The notes beneath the pieces are model-generated. The model saw only the letters and a program-made list of their open reading frames with translations. It was not told the DNA's origin and did no database searches. The position numbers and the translations under genes were made by a program. 64,000 nucleotides of DNA from Janthinobacterium sp. TND4EL3 (GTDB taxonomy: Bacteria; Pseudomonadota; Gammaproteobacteria; Burkholderiales; Burkholderiaceae_D), in contig NZ_FTMV01000002.1 in the NCBI RefSeq assembly GCF_900156175.1, forward strand, positions 248,001-312,000, written 5' to 3'. Positions within the stretch are counted from its first letter, which is position 1; the number at the start of each line of letters is the position of its first letter. Shown here piece by piece: positions 19,513 through 29,379 of the stretch.

Positions 19513-20568
19513 ATGGAACACGCTTACCTGACTGACGATGAACGCTGGGATGCCCTGCAGCGGCGCGCGCCCGACGCCGACGGCGTCTTCTATTACTCGG
19601 TGCGCACGACGGGCGTGTATTGCCGCCCCTCCTGCGCGGCGCGTCCCGCCTTGCGCCGCAACGTGGCTTTCCACGCCACGTGCGAGCAGGCGGAGGCGGC
19701 CGGTTTCCGCCCCTGCCTGCGTTGCCAGCCGAACTTGCCGCCGCTGGCCCAGCGCCAGGCGGCCATCGTGGCCGACATCTGCCGCCTGATCGACGCCAGC
19801 GATGCGCTGCCGGATCTCGACAGCCTTGCCAGGGCGGCCGGCATGAGCCGCTTTCACTTTCACCGCGTCTTCAAGGCGCACACGGGCATCACGCCGAAGG
19901 CCTATGCGGCGGCGCGGCGCGGCGAACGCCTGAAGGCCGGCTTGCAGGGCGCGGCGAACGTCACGGAAACGTTGTATGCGGCCGGCTTCAATTCCAGCGG
20001 CCGCCTGTACGCCGCCACGCCGGGCTTGCTGGGCATGACGCCGGGCGCATTCCGCGCCGGCGGCAGCGGCGCCGTGATCCGCTTTGCCATTGGCGCCTGC
20101 TCGCTGGGCGCCATCCTCGTGGCCAGCACGGACAAGGGCATCTGCGCCATTCTGATCGACGATGATCCGGAAGTGCTGCTGCGCGACTTGCAGGACCGCT
20201 TTCCGCAAGCCGAGCTGCGCGGCGCCGAAGCGGACTACGAACGGACGGTGGCGCAGGTGGTGGGACTGGTCGAGGCGCCCGCGATCGGCCTGGACTTGCC
20301 GCTAGACGTGCGCGGCACCGTGTTCCAGCAGCGCGTGTGGCAAGCCTTGCGCGAGATTCCCGCCGGCAGCACCGTCAGCTACGCCGAGCTGGCCCGTCGC
20401 ATTGGCGCGCCGAACGGGGCGCGGGCCGTGGCGGGCGCCTGCGCCGCGAACGCGCTGGCCGTCGCCATTCCCTGCCACCGGGTCGTGCGCAACGATGGCG
20501 CGCTGTCCGGCTACCGCTGGGGCGTGGAACGCAAGCAGGCGCTGCTCGAACGCGAAGGGAAGGCATGA
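19513..20568 (+). CDS. ada: Ada: O6-alkylguanine/phosphotriester methyltransferase and activator
   Basis: Adaptive-response protein of 351 aa. The N-terminal Ada zinc domain has Cys37, Cys41, Cys68 and Cys71 (GVYCRPSC, PCLRC), Cys37 being the phosphotriester acceptor. An AraC-type helix-turn-helix follows (DLDSLARAAGMSRFHFHRVFK). The C-terminal methyltransferase carries PCHRV with acceptor Cys321, the same number as in E. coli. ATG 19513 follows ACGGAG; the frame is open to 19453. It is divergent from hutC and overlaps the downstream oxygenase by four bases, implying an operon induced by alkylation damage. Confidence 0.96.
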   Translation: MEHAYLTDDERWDALQRRAPDADGVFYYSVRTTGVYCRPSCAARPALRRNVAFHATCEQAEAAGFRPCLRCQPNLPPLAQRQAAIVADICRLIDASDALPDLDSLARAAGMSRFHFHRVFKAHTGITPKAYAAARRGERLKAGLQGAANVTETLYAAGFNSSGRLYAATPGLLGMTPGAFRAGGSGAVIRFAIGACSLGAILVASTDKGICAILIDDDPEVLLRDLQDRFPQAELRGAEADYERTVAQVVGLVEAPAIGLDLPLDVRGTVFQQRVWQALREIPAGSTVSYAELARRIGAPNGARAVAGACAANALAVAIPCHRVVRNDGALSGYRWGVERKQALLEREGKA

Positions 20569-21254
20569 TGGCGCTGGACTGGCGGCAGATCGAGGATGAT
20601 CTGAATCAATACGGCTGCGCCGTTGTGCCGCGCTTGCTCAATCCTGCGCAGTGCGGGGCGCTGGCGGCGCAGTATGACGAGGCGTCGCGCTTTCGCAGCA
20701 GGGTGGTGATGCAGCGCCATGGCTTTGGCCAGGGCGAGTACCAGTACTGGGCCTATCCGCTGCCCGATGTGGTGGCCGCCTTGCGCGAACAGCTGTACGG
20801 GCCGCTGGCGGCGATTGCCAACCGCTGGCACGCCAGCATGGGCCTCGATAGCCGCTTTCCCTCCAGCCACGCCGATTTCCTCGCGCGCTGCCATGCGGCT
20901 GGCCAGACGCGGCCCACGCCCTTGCTCTTGCGCTACCGCAAGGACGATTACAACTGCCTGCACCAGGACCTGTATGGCGAGCACGTGTTTCCGCTGCAGC
21001 TGGCCGTGCTGCTGTCGCGCCCGCAAGATGATTTCACGGGCGGCGAGTTCGTGCTGACGGAGCAGCGCCCGCGCATGCAGTCGCGCGCCGAGGTGGTGCC
21101 GCTGGCGCAAGGCGACGCCGTGGTCTTTCCCGTCGCGCAACGCCCCGTCAACGGCACGCGCGGCAGTTACCGCGTCAACATGCGCCATGGCGTGTCGCGC
21201 CTGCGCTCGGGCTTGCGCCACACCCTGGGCATCATTTTCCATGATGCGAGCTGA
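20565..21254 (+). CDS. 2OG-Fe(II) oxygenase coupled to ada
   Basis: Non-haem iron dioxygenase-like protein of 229 aa. It shows a likely HxD iron site in NCLHQDLYGEH, a distal histidine in NMRHGVSR, and a C-terminal arginine in SGLRHTLGIIFH for 2-oxoglutarate binding. It resembles the conserved bacterial 2OG-Fe oxygenase family (COG3826) rather than canonical AlkB. Its ATG overlaps the ada stop (ATGA) with GAAGGGA upstream; a second ATG follows at 20568. Co-translation with ada suggests a role in alkylation repair, but the substrate is unknown. Confidence 0.85.
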   Translation: MMALDWRQIEDDLNQYGCAVVPRLLNPAQCGALAAQYDEASRFRSRVVMQRHGFGQGEYQYWAYPLPDVVAALREQLYGPLAAIANRWHASMGLDSRFPSSHADFLARCHAAGQTRPTPLLLRYRKDDYNCLHQDLYGEHVFPLQLAVLLSRPQDDFTGGEFVLTEQRPRMQSRAEVVPLAQGDAVVFPVAQRPVNGTRGSYRVNMRHGVSRLRSGLRHTLGIIFHDAS

Positions 21255-21329
21255 ACGGTAGGTGCGGCGCTTGAGTTTCCGCAATTACATGGCATGATGG
21301 CTACTCCTTGTCACTCTTTCATTCCTGCC

Positions 21330-23006
21330 ATGTCCGCGTTGCTCCGCCTGTTATGCCTGTTGACGATCTTCCTGCTGCCCGCAGCCCACGCGGACGAGGG
21401 CGCTTCCTCGCTCGTTGCGGAAGCTGCGAGCGCCATGGCGCCCGCGCATGCCGCGGCCGTCAAGACGGCGCCACTGATGTTCGCCAATCGCAAGGTATTC
21501 GTCTTCCGCGCCGCGCTGGCCGGCTATCCGCCCGATGAGCGGGCCATCGGTGCGCAGCGCCGCCTGGAAGGCGTGCTGGCCAAGAACGGCCCCTTGCAGG
21601 CAAGCACGCGCATGATTCCCGAAGGCACGCAGGTGTTGCTCGACGGCGTGCAGCTGTTCGTCGTCGTGCCTGGCGATGTCAACCAGCTGGCCGGCGACAC
21701 GACGGAAAGCGTGGCGAAAACGGCGGCCGAGGAGCTGAGCAAGGCCGTGTTTGACTATCGCGAGCAGAGCAGCTGGCGCTATCTGGCCATCGCCGCCGCC
21801 GTGTGCGCGGCCGCCACCCTCGTGTTCTGGCTCGTGTGGATGGGGCTGACGCGTTTGTACCGCTGGGCCAAGCGCCGCAGCGGCATCCTGCTGGCCTCGC
21901 GCCTGCGCGACGTGCGCCTGAAAAACGTGCGCGTGCTCGATGCCGAGCACTACATCGCCTTCGCCTACCAGTTGCTGAGCGCCGTGCTGTGGGGCTTGCG
22001 CCTGATGGCCACCTATCTGTGGGCGGCCTTCGTGCTGGGCCGCCTGCCGTACACGCGCTCGTGGGGCGAAAGCCTGAGCGGCTACCTGTTCGACGTGGCG
22101 GCCGACGTCTTCCACGCCATCATCGGCGCCTTGCCGGGGCTGGTGCTGGTGTGCGTGATCTTCGCCATCGCGCGCCTGATCGCCGCCACGGCCGCTTCGC
22201 TGTTCAAGCGCGTGGAAAGCGGCGAATTGCAGATCGGCTGGCTCGACAAGGACACGGCCCTGCCCACGCGCCGCATCGCCAGCGTGGTGATCTGGCTGTT
22301 CGCGCTGGCCATGGCGTACCCCTACCTGCCCGGTTCGCACACGGCCGCCTTCCAGGGCCTGTCCGTGCTGGTGGGTCTGATGGTGTCGATCGGCGCGTCG
22401 AGCATCGTGGGCCAGGGCGCCAGCGGCCTGATCCTCATGTACACGCGCGCCCTGCGCAAGGGCGAATATGTGCGCGTGGGCGACAGCGAGGGCACGGTGG
22501 TCGAGTTGGGCATGTTCGAGACGCGCCTGCGCACGGGCCTGGGCGAGGAAGTTGCGTTGCCGAACGCCTGGGTGATGTCGCAAACGACCAAGAATTATTC
22601 GCGCGCCCAGCCCGGCGGCGGCTTCGTGCTCGACTCCACCGTCACCATCGGCTACGCCACGCCATGGCGGCAGGTGCACGCCATGCTGGAACTGGCCGCG
22701 TCGCGCACGACGGAACTGTCGACCACGCCGAAACCGTACGTGATGCAGCTGGCCCTGCAGGATTACTACGTGCAATACCGCCTTGTCGCCTACGCCAGCG
22801 CCGAAGTCCCCCGCCAGCGCGCCGAAGTGCTGAACCGCTTGCACCAGAATATCATCGACGTCTTCAACGAATTCGACGTGCAGATCACCTCGCCGCACTA
22901 CATCGACGACCCGAAGGAATCGCACGTGGTGCCGCCCGGTGAATGGTTCAGGGCGCCGGCGAAGCGGGGGGAGGAATCGATTGAGGTGGTCCCCCCCAAG
23001 TCTTGA
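21330..23006 (+). CDS. MscS-family mechanosensitive channel
   Basis: Inner-membrane channel of 558 aa. A signal peptide (LLRLLCLLTIFLLPAAHA) is followed by a periplasmic region of about 130 residues, several membrane helices, and the MscS pore helix and beta domain: GASSIVGQGASGLILMYTRAL, then RVGDSEGTVVELGMFETRLR and LPNAWVM. Large family members like this are called MscM/YbdG-type. ATG 21330 starts the signal peptide cleanly; an upstream ATG at 21294 adds 12 residues. Neither has a strong ribosome site. It probably protects against hypo-osmotic shock. Confidence 0.88.
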   Translation: MSALLRLLCLLTIFLLPAAHADEGASSLVAEAASAMAPAHAAAVKTAPLMFANRKVFVFRAALAGYPPDERAIGAQRRLEGVLAKNGPLQASTRMIPEGTQVLLDGVQLFVVVPGDVNQLAGDTTESVAKTAAEELSKAVFDYREQSSWRYLAIAAAVCAAATLVFWLVWMGLTRLYRWAKRRSGILLASRLRDVRLKNVRVLDAEHYIAFAYQLLSAVLWGLRLMATYLWAAFVLGRLPYTRSWGESLSGYLFDVAADVFHAIIGALPGLVLVCVIFAIARLIAATAASLFKRVESGELQIGWLDKDTALPTRRIASVVIWLFALAMAYPYLPGSHTAAFQGLSVLVGLMVSIGASSIVGQGASGLILMYTRALRKGEYVRVGDSEGTVVELGMFETRLRTGLGEEVALPNAWVMSQTTKNYSRAQPGGGFVLDSTVTIGYATPWRQVHAMLELAASRTTELSTTPKPYVMQLALQDYYVQYRLVAYASAEVPRQRAEVLNRLHQNIIDVFNEFDVQITSPHYIDDPKESHVVPPGEWFRAPAKRGEESIEVVPPKS

Positions 23007-23048
23007 ACGCGAGGCGTGGTCTGTGCGTGACGGATGCAATGGCACGCG

Positions 23049-23552
23049 CTATCTTGGTTTTTCCTCGGGAGCGCAGGTATTCTTGCCATTTGTCAGCTGA
23101 ATCACCTGGAATCCCCCGGCGGGTGCCGCGAGCAGGCAGAAATCTGCCGAGTAGCGCGAAGTGGGATCGGACGCGGAGGTCGGCCTTCCCAGGAAGGATA
23201 CGCCATACACTTTTCCTGCCACCAGCGGCGCGGCATCGCTGCTCTCGGCCCCCTCGGGGGCCTTGCCATAGCGCACACATCCCTTGTTTGGCAGACGATA
23301 GCTGGGATCGCCAAACGAGGCATTGGGAAACATGACCGTCCATACGTTGTTCCAGCCATTCGGCCCAGCTGTGCTGATCGTCAGCATCTTCAGGCTGACT
23401 GGTCCCCTTGAGCGTTCCTCTTCGCTGGCAATCTTGAAGCAGGGAAGGCCCGCCTCCGTCATGATGGCGGCTGTGCCCATGCGCGACCACGCCGATGCAT
23501 CCATGCTCGTCAAGGCGGCAAGCAGGAATAACAGTGTGTGACGATATGGCAT
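23049..23552 (-). CDS. Exported four-cysteine protein, second putative immunity paralogue
   Basis: Protein of 167 aa with a signal peptide (PYRHTLLFLLAALTS, cleavage near DASA). It is a paralogue of the protein encoded just upstream: both share GxPCFxI, the CxRYGxxPxGA block, a GxVYxxxxxGRP segment, and the DPT/Y/FC block, with four matched cysteines. The pattern recalls the periplasmic (mostly lipoprotein) putative T6SS immunity family, but there is no lipobox here. ATG 23552 has AAGGA five bases upstream and starts 13 bases after the preceding stop. Likely a second immunity protein for the metallopeptidase effector; this is inferred. Confidence 0.72.
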   Translation of the reverse strand: MPYRHTLLFLLAALTSMDASAWSRMGTAAIMTEAGLPCFKIASEEERSRGPVSLKMLTISTAGPNGWNNVWTVMFPNASFGDPSYRLPNKGCVRYGKAPEGAESSDAAPLVAGKVYGVSFLGRPTSASDPTSRYSADFCLLAAPAGGFQVIQLTNGKNTCAPEEKPR

Positions 23553-23565
23553 GGCGATCCTTGCA

Positions 23566-24138
23566 CTATCTGATGAGCGAATGCTCCGGGCAACTATCCT
23601 GTTTCCACGCTGGCGTGTCGCTGCCAATGGCGATGATTTTTCGTTCACCAGTGGCCGTGGCTACTATGCAAAACTTTCCCATGTAGCCATAGGTAGGGTC
23701 TGCAGTATCATTTGGTCTTCCATTGAGGAAAATGCTGTAGACCCGTCCTGTTTGCAGTTCAGGGGCGGGCATGCCGTTCGCTCCTTGGGGAAGGTCACCA
23801 TACCGAAGGCAGCTTTTTGACGAGAGCGGTACTTTTTTTCCACCAGTCATATAAAAACTCCACACACCAACGACGGGCTTTTCTGACAGGTCTGAAATGC
23901 TGAGTGCTCCCAGGAGTGGCTGGCCGTTGCGACTTTCTTCCTTCTGCGAGATTGTGAAACACGGTACGCCGTCAACCGAACTTACTTCTGCGTCGGCGAT
24001 GCGCGATCTTGCGGATACTTCAAGGGATATCGACGAGAGGAGTACGCTCGATATTGCCGCCAGGTAAATTTTTTTCGCTTTTTCTGTCTGTGAAAAAGTC
24101 ACTGAGTACTTCTTCGTATAGTGCTTGGTCATTGGCAT
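23566..24138 (-). CDS. Exported four-cysteine protein, putative immunity protein
   Basis: Protein of 190 aa with a late signal sequence (KKIYLAAISSVLLSSISLE, cleavage near VSA) and four cysteines matching its downstream paralogue. Its ATG at 24138 overlaps the 3' end of the metallopeptidase gene by about 119 bases in another frame. The start is supported by AGGAG four bases upstream; ATG 24132 is an alternative. About 47% GC in a counted 60-base sample, far below the flanking genes. Position and export signal fit a periplasmic immunity protein against the co-encoded protease. Confidence 0.72.
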   Translation of the reverse strand: MPMTKHYTKKYSVTFSQTEKAKKIYLAAISSVLLSSISLEVSARSRIADAEVSSVDGVPCFTISQKEESRNGQPLLGALSISDLSEKPVVGVWSFYMTGGKKVPLSSKSCLRYGDLPQGANGMPAPELQTGRVYSIFLNGRPNDTADPTYGYMGKFCIVATATGERKIIAIGSDTPAWKQDSCPEHSLIR

Positions 24139-25087
24139 ATTGCTCCTGTTGCATCGTTGGAGGATGCTTCAAATACTTTAACGCATAGTAGTCAGCCAGT
24201 AGATCCCCTTGTGCTTCCATGTTGTAGTCAGCTAGTCTTTTTGTGTGGCTGAGCTCATAGTTATAGTCCAACCCAATTCTGAATGCGCCCCGCATTGCCA
24301 CCGGGTATCTCTGTTGATACTGCCAAACATGGACCATTTCGTGAATGAACCAACGGCGCCGGATCCTATCAGTACTAGAAAAATCGTCCAGAAATCTCGA
24401 CTCATGAAAGTACATTTCCCCATTGGGTGTCATGGCAGTGTTTTTTGGTTGGAACAGCCATAGATAAGGCCTCTTGTGAATTTTGACTTTGCTATAGTCG
24501 ACGGCATCCTCGAAAATCATCCATGCCATGTCTATTTCACCCTGGGTAAGCGGGCGAGCCATGCTATCGATTTTTACCTGTTTTACTGATGTATCGAGAT
24601 CCTTGTCGGTCGTTTTTACGTCTTGTAGCTCCACTATGATCGCCGTCGAAGCCACTGGGTCTGGTGCAGCAGAGCGGCAGGGAAGGCTGTCTTCTTGTGG
24701 GAAAAATTCCACCGTCGTGATTTGCTCTTCCCGCTTGCTGGCCACGCGCCCCGTGCGTCCCTTCGCATCCGTCGTCCCCGTCCACGTTTCGCCATTGCTC
24801 AAGGTGAGCCGGTAGTCGGCGTGCGCCAGCGGCACCTTGTTTTGCGAGACGAATTCCAGCTGCTCGTCGTAGCCGCAGCACCAGCATTCGTCGGGCTGGC
24901 CGGCCAGGCGGTGCAGTTCGCAGCCGCTAGTCGCGTTGCGCAGGGTGGCGCCCAGCACGGGCTGGCCGTCGGCGCTGAAGGTGACGATCATGCTGTCGAA
25001 GCGCGCGCCCAGGCTTTTCTTTTGATGGGCCACAAGCTTGAAGAACACGTCGCAAGCGGTGGTGCTGATGACATGGTGCCTGGCCAT
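24020..25087 (-). CDS. Modular HExxH metallopeptidase, putative T6SS effector
   Basis: Protein of 355 aa. Residues 1-130 form a Cys-rich N-terminal module (Cys56, 68, 70, 71; GYDEQLEFVSQNKVPLAHA then YRLTLSNGETWTGTTDAKG), resembling the Ig/transthyretin-like adaptors seen in Rhs/VgrG-associated proteins. Residues 175-310 form a zinc peptidase domain with HEMVH at 249-253 and an NMEAQGDLLADY segment near 289-300 that may supply the third ligand. There is no signal peptide. The domain resembles proteins annotated as Vgr- or Rhs-related metallopeptidases. ATG 25087 has GGAGG just upstream. The peptidase half is AT-rich while the N-terminal half is GC-rich. Two exported paralogues follow, the first overlapping its 3' end. 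No VgrG, Hcp or PAAR gene is visible here. Confidence 0.72.
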   Translation of the reverse strand: MARHHVISTTACDVFFKLVAHQKKSLGARFDSMIVTFSADGQPVLGATLRNATSGCELHRLAGQPDECWCCGYDEQLEFVSQNKVPLAHADYRLTLSNGETWTGTTDAKGRTGRVASKREEQITTVEFFPQEDSLPCRSAAPDPVASTAIIVELQDVKTTDKDLDTSVKQVKIDSMARPLTQGEIDMAWMIFEDAVDYSKVKIHKRPYLWLFQPKNTAMTPNGEMYFHESRFLDDFSSTDRIRRRWFIHEMVHVWQYQQRYPVAMRGAFRIGLDYNYELSHTKRLADYNMEAQGDLLADYYALKYLKHPPTMQQEQYANDQALYEEVLSDFFTDRKSEKNLPGGNIERTPLVDIP

Positions 25088-25206
25088 GGAACCTCCGCGA
25101 TAAAACGCCAGCGTAGGCCAGCGGCGGCGGGGAGGTATTGACTCGGCGCAAGGCCTGGGCGCTTGCGTTAAGATGCCGGGCGTTTTCATGAACAGAAAGA
25201 GATCCC

Positions 25207-25821
25207 ATGTCCAGCCCATCCCACACCGAAGCCTCCCGCACCGCCCGCAGCCTGGCCGCCGCCCTGATCGGCGACCCGTTTTACCGCGCCGTCACGGTGG
25301 CCTGCGGCGACGACGAAACGGCGCGGCTGGCCATGCTGGAAGCGTATTTTGCGCTGGCGCTGACCGAGGGCGAGCAGGCGGGGCGCGTCGACCTGGCTGA
25401 TGACGGGGGCAATGGCGCCGCCATCTGGACGACGGATACGCCGGCGGCGCTGCGCCAGGCCGCCTACGCGCAGCGCGAGGACGCCTTACGCGCGCTGCTG
25501 GGGGAGCGCGGCTTTGCACACTTTTCGGCCATCGTCGGGAACATGGAGCACGCGCTGGCGCCGCATGCCCTGCAGGACGCGTGGTATCTGTCGATCGCCG
25601 GCATCGCGCCGGACGCGCAGGGGCGGGGACTGGGCACATCCGTGCTGGCGCCGGGCCTGGCGGCCGTCGATGCGGCGGGGGCCGCGTGCTTCCTGGAGAC
25701 GTACAACGAGCGCAGCCTGCCGTTCTACGGCCGCCTGGGCTTCGCGGTGGCGGGACGCTACGCGGAAGCCGTCACGGGCTGCGATTACTGGCTGATGGTA
25801 AGGCCGCCGCACGCTGCCTGA
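25207..25821 (+). CDS. GNAT-family acetyltransferase
   Basis: Acetyl-CoA-dependent N-acetyltransferase of 204 aa. The acetyl-CoA pyrophosphate loop is visible in GIAPDAQGRGLGTSV, and the C-terminal NERSLPFYGRLGFAVAG is the standard GNAT motif B. The substrate cannot be read. ATG 25207 follows AAGAGAT. It is divergent from the metallopeptidase gene. Confidence 0.85.
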   Translation: MSSPSHTEASRTARSLAAALIGDPFYRAVTVACGDDETARLAMLEAYFALALTEGEQAGRVDLADDGGNGAAIWTTDTPAALRQAAYAQREDALRALLGERGFAHFSAIVGNMEHALAPHALQDAWYLSIAGIAPDAQGRGLGTSVLAPGLAAVDAAGAACFLETYNERSLPFYGRLGFAVAGRYAEAVTGCDYWLMVRPPHAA

Positions 25822-25888
25822 TTGACCATTTTGCCAATTTCTATACACTCGTCTTTTCACTCATTTATTAAAAGACCTGGAGATGGAA

Positions 25889-27562
25889 ATGCCGACCTTG
25901 CCCTTGCGCCGTACCCTGCTCACGCTCGCCTGCCTGGGCGCCCTTGGCCACGCTCACGCCGATACCGTCATCGACAATGCCAACGGCTACACGCTCGACG
26001 CGCACGGCAAGGTAGTGCGTTTCACGGCGCTGGCGTTTGACGACGCTGGCAAGCTGCTCGCCGTCGGCAGCGCTGCGCAGGTGAAACGCAAGGCGGCCAA
26101 GGGCGCCCTGCACGTCGACGTGCAGGGCAAGACCGTGCTGCCGGGCCTGATCGACGCGCATGGCCACGTGTTCGGCCTCGGGACGATCGCCAGCGGCGTG
26201 ATGCTGTACGGTTCGTCGTCGCTGCCGGCCGCCGTGCAGGCCGTGGGCGACTTCGCCCGCGCGCATCCGCAGCGCAACTGGATCGTCGGCAGCGGCTGGA
26301 ACCAGGAAATCTGGAAGCTGGGACGCTTTCCCACGGCCGCGGAACTCGATGCAGCGGAAAGCGCGCGGCCCGTGTGGCTGCGCCGCGTCGACGGCCACGC
26401 GGGCTGGGCCAACAGCCGCGCGCTGGCGCTGGCCGGCATCACGCGCGCCACGCCGGATCCGGCCGGCGGCAAGATAGAACGCGATGCGGACGGCAACGCC
26501 ACCGGCGTGCTGGTCGATAATGCCATGGACTTGATGGATGCCGTGCTGCCCAAGCCCGGCGACGTGGAAAACCGCGCCGCCCTCGATGGCGCGCTGGCGC
26601 AGCTGTCGCAAGTGGGCCTGACCAGCGTGCACGATGCGGGCATCGGCCAGATGCAGGACCGGCTGTTCCGCGACTATGCGGACCACGGCAAGCTGACGGT
26701 GCGCGTGTACGGCATGATTGCCGACACGACGGAAGACTTCGACGCATTGTCAAAAAGCGGCCCATTAAAAAGCTATGCGCGCGACATGTACGCCTTGCGC
26801 GCCGTCAAACTGCTGTCCGACGGCGCCCTGGGCAGCCGCGGCGCGGCCCTGCTGGCGCCGTACAGCGACGATCCTTCTACCCGCGGCCTGCTGTTCTACA
26901 AGGACGACGCCATGCGCGCGAAGATGGAAAAAGCCATGCGCGCCGGCTACCAGGTGAACGTGCACGCCATCGGCGACGCGGGCAACCATCAAATTCTCGA
27001 CGGCTATGAAGCCTTGATCGCGCAATACCATAGCGTGGGCCTGCGCCACCGCATGGAGCACGCGCAGGTGGTGCAGTTGTCCGACATCCCCCGTTTCAAG
27101 AGTCTGGGCATCGTGCCGTCGATGCAGCCGACGCACGCCACGTCCGACCAGAACATGGCGGAGCAGCGCGTGGGTCACGAGCGCATCAAGGGCGCGTATG
27201 CGTGGCGCACCTTCCTCAAGCAGGGTTCGCGCATCGCCTGCGGCTCGGACTTCCCCATCGAGTCGCCGAACCCGTTCGAGGGCATCCACGCGGCCGTCAC
27301 GCGGCAAAACAGCGAGGGGTTTCCGGCCGGCGGCTGGTATCCGCAGCAAGCCATGACAGTCACCGAGGCGCTGCGCTGCTTCACCCTCGACGCGGCCTGG
27401 GCGGCTCACCAGGAAAAGGTCATCGGCACGCTGGAAGCGGGCAAATGGGCGGATTTCATCGTCGTCGACCAGGACCTGTTCAAGGTGTCACCAGCCGCCA
27501 TCGGCAAGACGCAGGTGCTGCAGACGTGGGTGGCGGGCAAGCGCGTGTTCGAGAAAAAGTAA
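25889..27562 (+). CDS. Exported amidohydrolase, YtcJ-like
   Basis: Metal-dependent amidohydrolase of 557 aa (Amidohydro_3 type) with a signal peptide ending at GHAHA. Metal ligands are visible in LIDAHGHVFG, VNVHAIGDAGNH, MEHAQ and CGSDFPIESPNP, and a lysine lies in RAVKLLSDGALGSRG. ATG 25889 has GGAG at proper spacing; the ATG at 25883 is too close to it. Substrate unknown; relatives act on N-acyl amino acids and formamide-type compounds. It sits directly upstream of the hut promoter in the same orientation, but the hut operon has its own promoter. Confidence 0.87.
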   Translation: MPTLPLRRTLLTLACLGALGHAHADTVIDNANGYTLDAHGKVVRFTALAFDDAGKLLAVGSAAQVKRKAAKGALHVDVQGKTVLPGLIDAHGHVFGLGTIASGVMLYGSSSLPAAVQAVGDFARAHPQRNWIVGSGWNQEIWKLGRFPTAAELDAAESARPVWLRRVDGHAGWANSRALALAGITRATPDPAGGKIERDADGNATGVLVDNAMDLMDAVLPKPGDVENRAALDGALAQLSQVGLTSVHDAGIGQMQDRLFRDYADHGKLTVRVYGMIADTTEDFDALSKSGPLKSYARDMYALRAVKLLSDGALGSRGAALLAPYSDDPSTRGLLFYKDDAMRAKMEKAMRAGYQVNVHAIGDAGNHQILDGYEALIAQYHSVGLRHRMEHAQVVQLSDIPRFKSLGIVPSMQPTHATSDQNMAEQRVGHERIKGAYAWRTFLKQGSRIACGSDFPIESPNPFEGIHAAVTRQNSEGFPAGGWYPQQAMTVTEALRCFTLDAAWAAHQEKVIGTLEAGKWADFIVVDQDLFKVSPAAIGKTQVLQTWVAGKRVFEKK

Positions 27563-27586
27563 GGATTTGACAGCTGCAAAAACCTG

Positions 27587-27615
27587 TTGACTTGGTTGTA
27601 TAGACAACCTATGCT
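27587..27615 (+). promoter_or_regulatory. Promoter of the hut operon
   Basis: Minus-35 TTGACT (27587-27592) and minus-10 TATGCT (27610-27615) with a 17-base spacer, about 55 bases before the hutU start. This is the best sigma-70 match I noted among the intergenic regions examined. Confidence 0.75.
27594..27609. promoter_or_regulatory. Putative HutC operator
   Basis: Dyad GGTTGTAT/AGACAACC (one mismatch) exactly filling the spacer between the minus-35 and minus-10 boxes of the hut promoter. Its core TGTATAGACA fits the TGTA-N2-TACA type site of HutC regulators with one change. Binding here would block RNA polymerase, as expected for a repressor released by urocanate. Confidence 0.65.
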
Positions 27616-27668
27616 GGGAGTACCAGAGCGGACCACGCATGTCCGCTCGCACCCTACGAGGAGACAGC

Positions 27669-29372
<1,704 letters not shown>

Positions 29373-29379
29373 GACCTTG

